Of a stretch of DNA of 8,176 nt, positions 5,422 through 8,176 are shown one piece after another. The stretch is taken from positions 37,657-45,832 of the forward strand of contig NVVI01000021.1 of the NCBI GenBank assembly GCA_002402165.1, given 5' to 3'. Position 1 is the first letter of the stretch. The number at the start of each line of letters is the position of its first letter. Below the pieces are notes generated by a model, which worked only from the letters and a program-made list of their open reading frames with translations, ran no database searches and was not told where the DNA came from. The stretch is from Flavobacteriales bacterium (GTDB lineage: Bacteria; Bacteroidota; Bacteroidia; Flavobacteriales_E; Vicingaceae). A program made the translations under genes and the position numbers.

Positions 5422-6954
5422 TTATTTTGTAAGGGTAAACTCTTTAGACATAAAAGAAATAAAATCACTTTTACCTTTTACAATCATATTTTCTGTTAAA
5501 GGGGCATAACCCGGAGCATCTATCATAACGGTATAGCTACCTGGGACAAGAGCTATAATGAAACTACCATTTTTTGAACTAGGTGTATATCTATATTCTT
5601 CCTGAGTTCTATTATCTATTACATTTATAAAGGCATCAATAATAGCATCTGTAGAACCCATTTCTATTATCTTGGATTTCATGATTGTTTGGCGAGCATC
5701 TAATTCGTTAAAAGTCACTTTGTAAATGTCTTGAAAACCTTTACTATCTTTTCTCCATGCAGAAATGTAAGCATGTCTTTTATCTTCTGTAAAGGAAATA
5801 CAAAGATCATCTCTGGTTGTATTTAATGGATACCCAAGGTTTTCTGCTTTACTCCATGTATTCGTTTCTGGATCCCATGTTGATTTAAAATAATCATATC
5901 CTCCCATACTATTGTGCCCTTTAGATGAAAAATAAAGCGTTGTTCCATCATAAAATAAATTCGGAAAATTTTCATCATATTTGGTATTAATATTTTCTCC
6001 TAAATTTTGAGGTAAGGCCCAATCTCCTGTGGGTAATTTACGAGTCATGTAGATATCTTTTCCACCTTTTCCACCTTCTCTATGACTTGCAAAAAATAGG
6101 GTGTTTCCATCAGCAGAAATGGTGGCTGCACTCTCAAATCCTTTTGAGTTAACATTTTTACCCATTTTTATTTTTTTCTTAAATTTAAAATCTTTTATAG
6201 CAGCTTCATAAATGTCTCCTTTACTCTTAATGTCATCATAATAAATGTAAAGTTTATCCGCATTATACGACAACCCTACGGCTTGATCATCATAAGATGA
6301 GTTAATCATAGAGTTTCCTTTTTTAGCTGTTGTAAATTCTCCATTAATTACTTTGCTATAATTAATAGCAGATGGGTAAAAGCCATCAAATTCTCTTACC
6401 CCACTTTTTCTTCGCGAAGTAAACACCATAAAAGACTCATTTGGTGTTACAAAAGGGTAATAGTCAGGGTATTGGGTGTTAATTTTATCACCAGCATTTT
6501 CAAAAGTTACATCAATTGGTGATTGTAGCATTTTTTGTGCATTTTTAACCATCTGCATTGCTCTATCAACCTCATGTATTTTAGTTCCTTGTCCTTCTGT
6601 TATATACTTGTTAAAAGCATCAAGGGCTTCATCAAGTTTTAAGTCGTAATGATAAGCTTTACCAAGATAGAACATTACATCAGGGTCTGATTTTCGTTCA
6701 GCAGCTTTTTCTAGGTACTTAATTGCATTGGTTTTATCTCTTTCAGTAAATAAGATGCATAATCCAGCTTTATAGGGGTAATCTGCATTTTTTGGGTCCT
6801 TATCCATTAATTTCACATAAACTTTTAGTGCATCAATGTAATTCCCGTATTTAAAATGCTCTTTTGCATCTTCTGGTACTGCTTTTTGAGCGATAGCAGA
6901 ATTCATTATAAATAATGACAGTATGCTTAATATGTAGAGTTTATAGTCTTTCAA
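5422..6954 (-). CDS. TPR and PD40 beta-propeller envelope protein with carboxypeptidase-regulatory-like domain
   Basis: A 510-residue exported protein. Residues 1-22 form a signal peptide (hydrophobic YILSILSLFIM, then SAIA before Gln23). TPR-like helices span about 28-140 (DALKVYVKLMDKDPKNADYPY; MFYLGKAYHYDLKLDEALDAF). PD40/WD40-like propeller repeats cover about 155-415, with recurring signatures such as TISADGNTLFFAS, GGKDIYM, LYFSSKGHNSMGGYDYF and FQDIYKV. A carboxypeptidase-regulatory-like beta domain closes the protein (about 425-510, PGSYTVMIDAPGYAPL). The order matches Bacteroidota envelope proteins of the PorE type, but no OmpA-like domain follows. The start codon is TTG: an in-frame TAA lies five codons upstream and the first internal ATG would cut the signal peptide. 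It is paralogous to the gene upstream. The ligand or partner is unknown. Confidence 0.85.
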   Translation of the reverse strand: MKDYKLYILSILSLFIMNSAIAQKAVPEDAKEHFKYGNYIDALKVYVKLMDKDPKNADYPYKAGLCILFTERDKTNAIKYLEKAAERKSDPDVMFYLGKAYHYDLKLDEALDAFNKYITEGQGTKIHEVDRAMQMVKNAQKMLQSPIDVTFENAGDKINTQYPDYYPFVTPNESFMVFTSRRKSGVREFDGFYPSAINYSKVINGEFTTAKKGNSMINSSYDDQAVGLSYNADKLYIYYDDIKSKGDIYEAAIKDFKFKKKIKMGKNVNSKGFESAATISADGNTLFFASHREGGKGGKDIYMTRKLPTGDWALPQNLGENINTKYDENFPNLFYDGTTLYFSSKGHNSMGGYDYFKSTWDPETNTWSKAENLGYPLNTTRDDLCISFTEDKRHAYISAWRKDSKGFQDIYKVTFNELDARQTIMKSKIIEMGSTDAIIDAFINVIDNRTQEEYRYTPSSKNGSFIIALVPGSYTVMIDAPGYAPLTENMIVKGKSDFISFMSKEFTLTK

Positions 6955-7054
6955 AAATAAGTTTGGTTAGCTAAAATGCAAATTCAATACCAAAACATAA
7001 ATATATTACTTTTTTAGGTATTTAAAAAGAAAAAGGCTTGCTGTGTATAGGAAA
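6955..7054. other. Gap between the two PD40 genes, no firm signal
   Basis: The 100 bases are very AT-rich. On the minus strand TGAATTTGC (6978-6986) differs by one base from the TAnnTTTGY -7 box, but no -33 element is at a fitting distance. CTTTTT and AAAAAG segments around 7012-7032 could form only a weak A/T hairpin. Neither a promoter nor a terminator is convincing, so read-through from the upstream PD40 gene into the downstream operon is possible. Confidence 0.4.
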
Positions 7055-8176
7055 TTACTTAATGGTGATTTTAATGTATTGGAATTTTTGGTACTTCTCA
7101 GAATTACCATAATCTCCTATATATTTAGGGCCGCTAACGATTGATTTTATTTTATTTACAACGATTTTATCTTCACTAACGCCCTTTCCTTTTAGAGCAT
7201 TAATAATAAGTTGTTTTGCCTCATTACCTCTTAATGAAGCTAATTTGATGTTATTTTTATATGTTTTGGTAGGTACTCTAGAAGCACTAGATTCAATATT
7301 AATGTAAATTTTACCACCTTTTTTAACAGCTTTATTAATCATTTCAGAAAATTGAATATCTGAAGTATTAATTTCTTTTACGTTATAACTGAAATACTTT
7401 TGATAAGTAGCAATAATAGTATTGGAAGGTGAATTAGAATCTGTGTTTGTATTAGTGTTGTTATTATCATTATTGTTATCAGAATTATCCACAACAGCAA
7501 TAATTTTTTCTACTTTAATGGTATCAGAATTGTTTAACCCTAATTTCTCACTAGTTATACTTATAACTTGGTAAGTTTCATCTTCTTTTTGAAATTGACT
7601 TAATTTGATTTTAATATCCAATTCGGATGAATTATTAGGTAATTCAACAGATACAATTTGCTTCTCAAAATTTGGAGCTTCAATTGTTAGTTCATGCTTA
7701 CCAATGCTTTCTGTTGTTATTGTAAATATGCCATCATTTGCTTGATATGTTCCTATTATTTTATTTAAATTGTTATTCTTAGCAGTAATAGATCCATTAA
7801 TAGGAGATTCATTATTATCAACTAATAATCCATTTATAATATTTGTAGTTTTTGTTGGGCAATGCATACATACATGATAAATATCCATTCCACCAATTCC
7901 ACCATCTCTAGCAGATGCAAAAAATCCGTTTTTTTCTTCCTTATCAATAATCAAATAAATATCATCTGCTGAAGAATTAATGGGAATACCCATGTTTACT
8001 GGGGTACTCCATTTACCATCTACTAATAGACTTTTAAAGATGTCATATCCTCCAATACCATCGTGACCTTTGGATGAGAAATATAGTGTGTTTCCATCGT
8101 CTGAAAGGAAGGGAGAATCTTCATTGAATTTTGTATTGATAGTTTCTCCTAAATTTTCAGCTTCACTCCAATTTCC
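7055..8176 (-). CDS. PD40 beta-propeller protein with divergent OmpA-like C-terminus (5' end outside window)
   Basis: The frame is open to the right edge of the window, giving 373 C-terminal residues; an internal ATG at 7993 is not the true start because strong PD40 sequence continues upstream of it (NWSEAENLGETINTKFNED; LYFSSKGHDGIGGYDIF). Visible parts in order: PD40 repeats (about 1-102), a CMHC cysteine pair (103-106), a carboxypeptidase-regulatory-like beta domain (about 112-190), an Asn/Thr-rich linker (about 230-252) and an OmpA-like domain (about 262-373) containing NNIKLASLRGNEAKQLI and a SGPKYIGDYGNSEKYQKFQYIKI ending. It is probably an exported envelope protein anchored near peptidoglycan, by family analogy. 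The OmpA-like part lacks the usual GHTD-type Asp and has SSASRVPT there, so peptidoglycan binding is uncertain. It is a tandem paralogue of the gene downstream. Confidence 0.85.
   Translation of the reverse strand, partial: GNWSEAENLGETINTKFNEDSPFLSDDGNTLYFSSKGHDGIGGYDIFKSLLVDGKWSTPVNMGIPINSSADDIYLIIDKEEKNGFFASARDGGIGGMDIYHVCMHCPTKTTNIINGLLVDNNESPINGSITAKNNNLNKIIGTYQANDGIFTITTESIGKHELTIEAPNFEKQIVSVELPNNSSELDIKIKLSQFQKEDETYQVISITSEKLGLNNSDTIKVEKIIAVVDNSDNNNDNNNTNTNTDSNSPSNTIIATYQKYFSYNVKEINTSDIQFSEMINKAVKKGGKIYINIESSASRVPTKTYKNNIKLASLRGNEAKQLIINALKGKGVSEDKIVVNKIKSIVSGPKYIGDYGNSEKYQKFQYIKITIK
7421..7489 (-). repeat. Low-complexity Asn/Thr/Asp/Ser linker in the PD40/OmpA-like gene
   Basis: About 23 codons are almost all AAT/AAC, ACT/ACA, GAT and TCT-type, giving a run such as DNSDNNNDNNNTNTNTDSNS. 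It joins the beta domains to the OmpA-like domain and is probably flexible. Near-repetitive triplets make it a likely site of length variation between strains. Confidence 0.7.

Noticed and set aside
5418..5468. Longer start for the exonuclease at 5468
   Set aside because: The extra 17 residues look like translated 3' end of the PD40 gene and precede an ATG placed correctly for the Exo I motif.
5266..5499. Plus-strand open frame across the exonuclease/PD40 junction
   Set aside because: It is antisense to the exonuclease catalytic region and shows no domain or promoter.
7991..7993. ATG at 7993 as the start of the PD40/OmpA-like gene
   Set aside because: The same frame remains open to the window edge and the 61 upstream codons encode typical PD40 repeats, so the gene continues beyond the window.

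Overview
The window looks like a chromosomal segment of an AT-rich member of the Bacteroidota, most likely Flavobacteriia-like. Three things point there: the codon and base composition, promoters with a -7 box of the TAnnTTTGY type, and a tandem pair of PD40 beta-propeller envelope proteins, one with a divergent OmpA-like tail. No RNA gene, CRISPR array or insertion sequence was recognised.

Layout. At the left edge lies the 3' end of a plus-strand metallo-beta-lactamase-fold hydrolase (1-183), followed by a complete membrane-anchored prohibitin/SPFH protein (246-1076) that ends at a strong hairpin terminator (1094-1128). An approximately 270-base gene-free stretch follows. It holds a roughly 200-base structured element with imperfect terminal inverted repeats and a near-perfect central hairpin, and then a well-formed promoter. 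Next is a compact type II restriction-modification module (1411-3734): a small DUF6471-like protein and a C5-cytosine DNA methyltransferase on the plus strand, overlapping by 8 bases, and a PD-(D/E)XK endonuclease on the minus strand that meets the methyltransferase tail to tail with an 11-base overlap. The endonuclease resembles the NgoBV/NlaIV family (GGNNCC); this is recognition from memory, not a search result.

The rest is on the minus strand and is transcribed towards the restriction-modification module. A 5'-truncated PD40/OmpA-like protein (7055-8176) comes first, then its paralogue with TPR, PD40 and a carboxypeptidase-regulatory-like domain (5422-6954, apparent TTG start). Four bases later comes a DEDDh 3'-5' exonuclease with an ExoX-like C-terminal region (4530-5417), and directly abutting it a fumarylacetoacetate hydrolase-family enzyme (3918-4529). 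The last three are tightly spaced and probably form one transcription unit.

How it fits together. The restriction-modification module looks like a cargo block placed between two ordinary chromosomal units. Both of its borders carry AACGNTTT-type sequences and hairpin-forming DNA. Its two promoters each coincide with a perfect inverted repeat (TTTGACTGA half-sites around the methyltransferase promoter, TGTGATTT/AAATCACA across the endonuclease -7 box). This suggests that the two arms are regulated, with the DUF6471-like protein a candidate regulator. Nothing here clearly amounts to a new defence system. The most interesting unexplained pieces are the putative operators and the structured border element.
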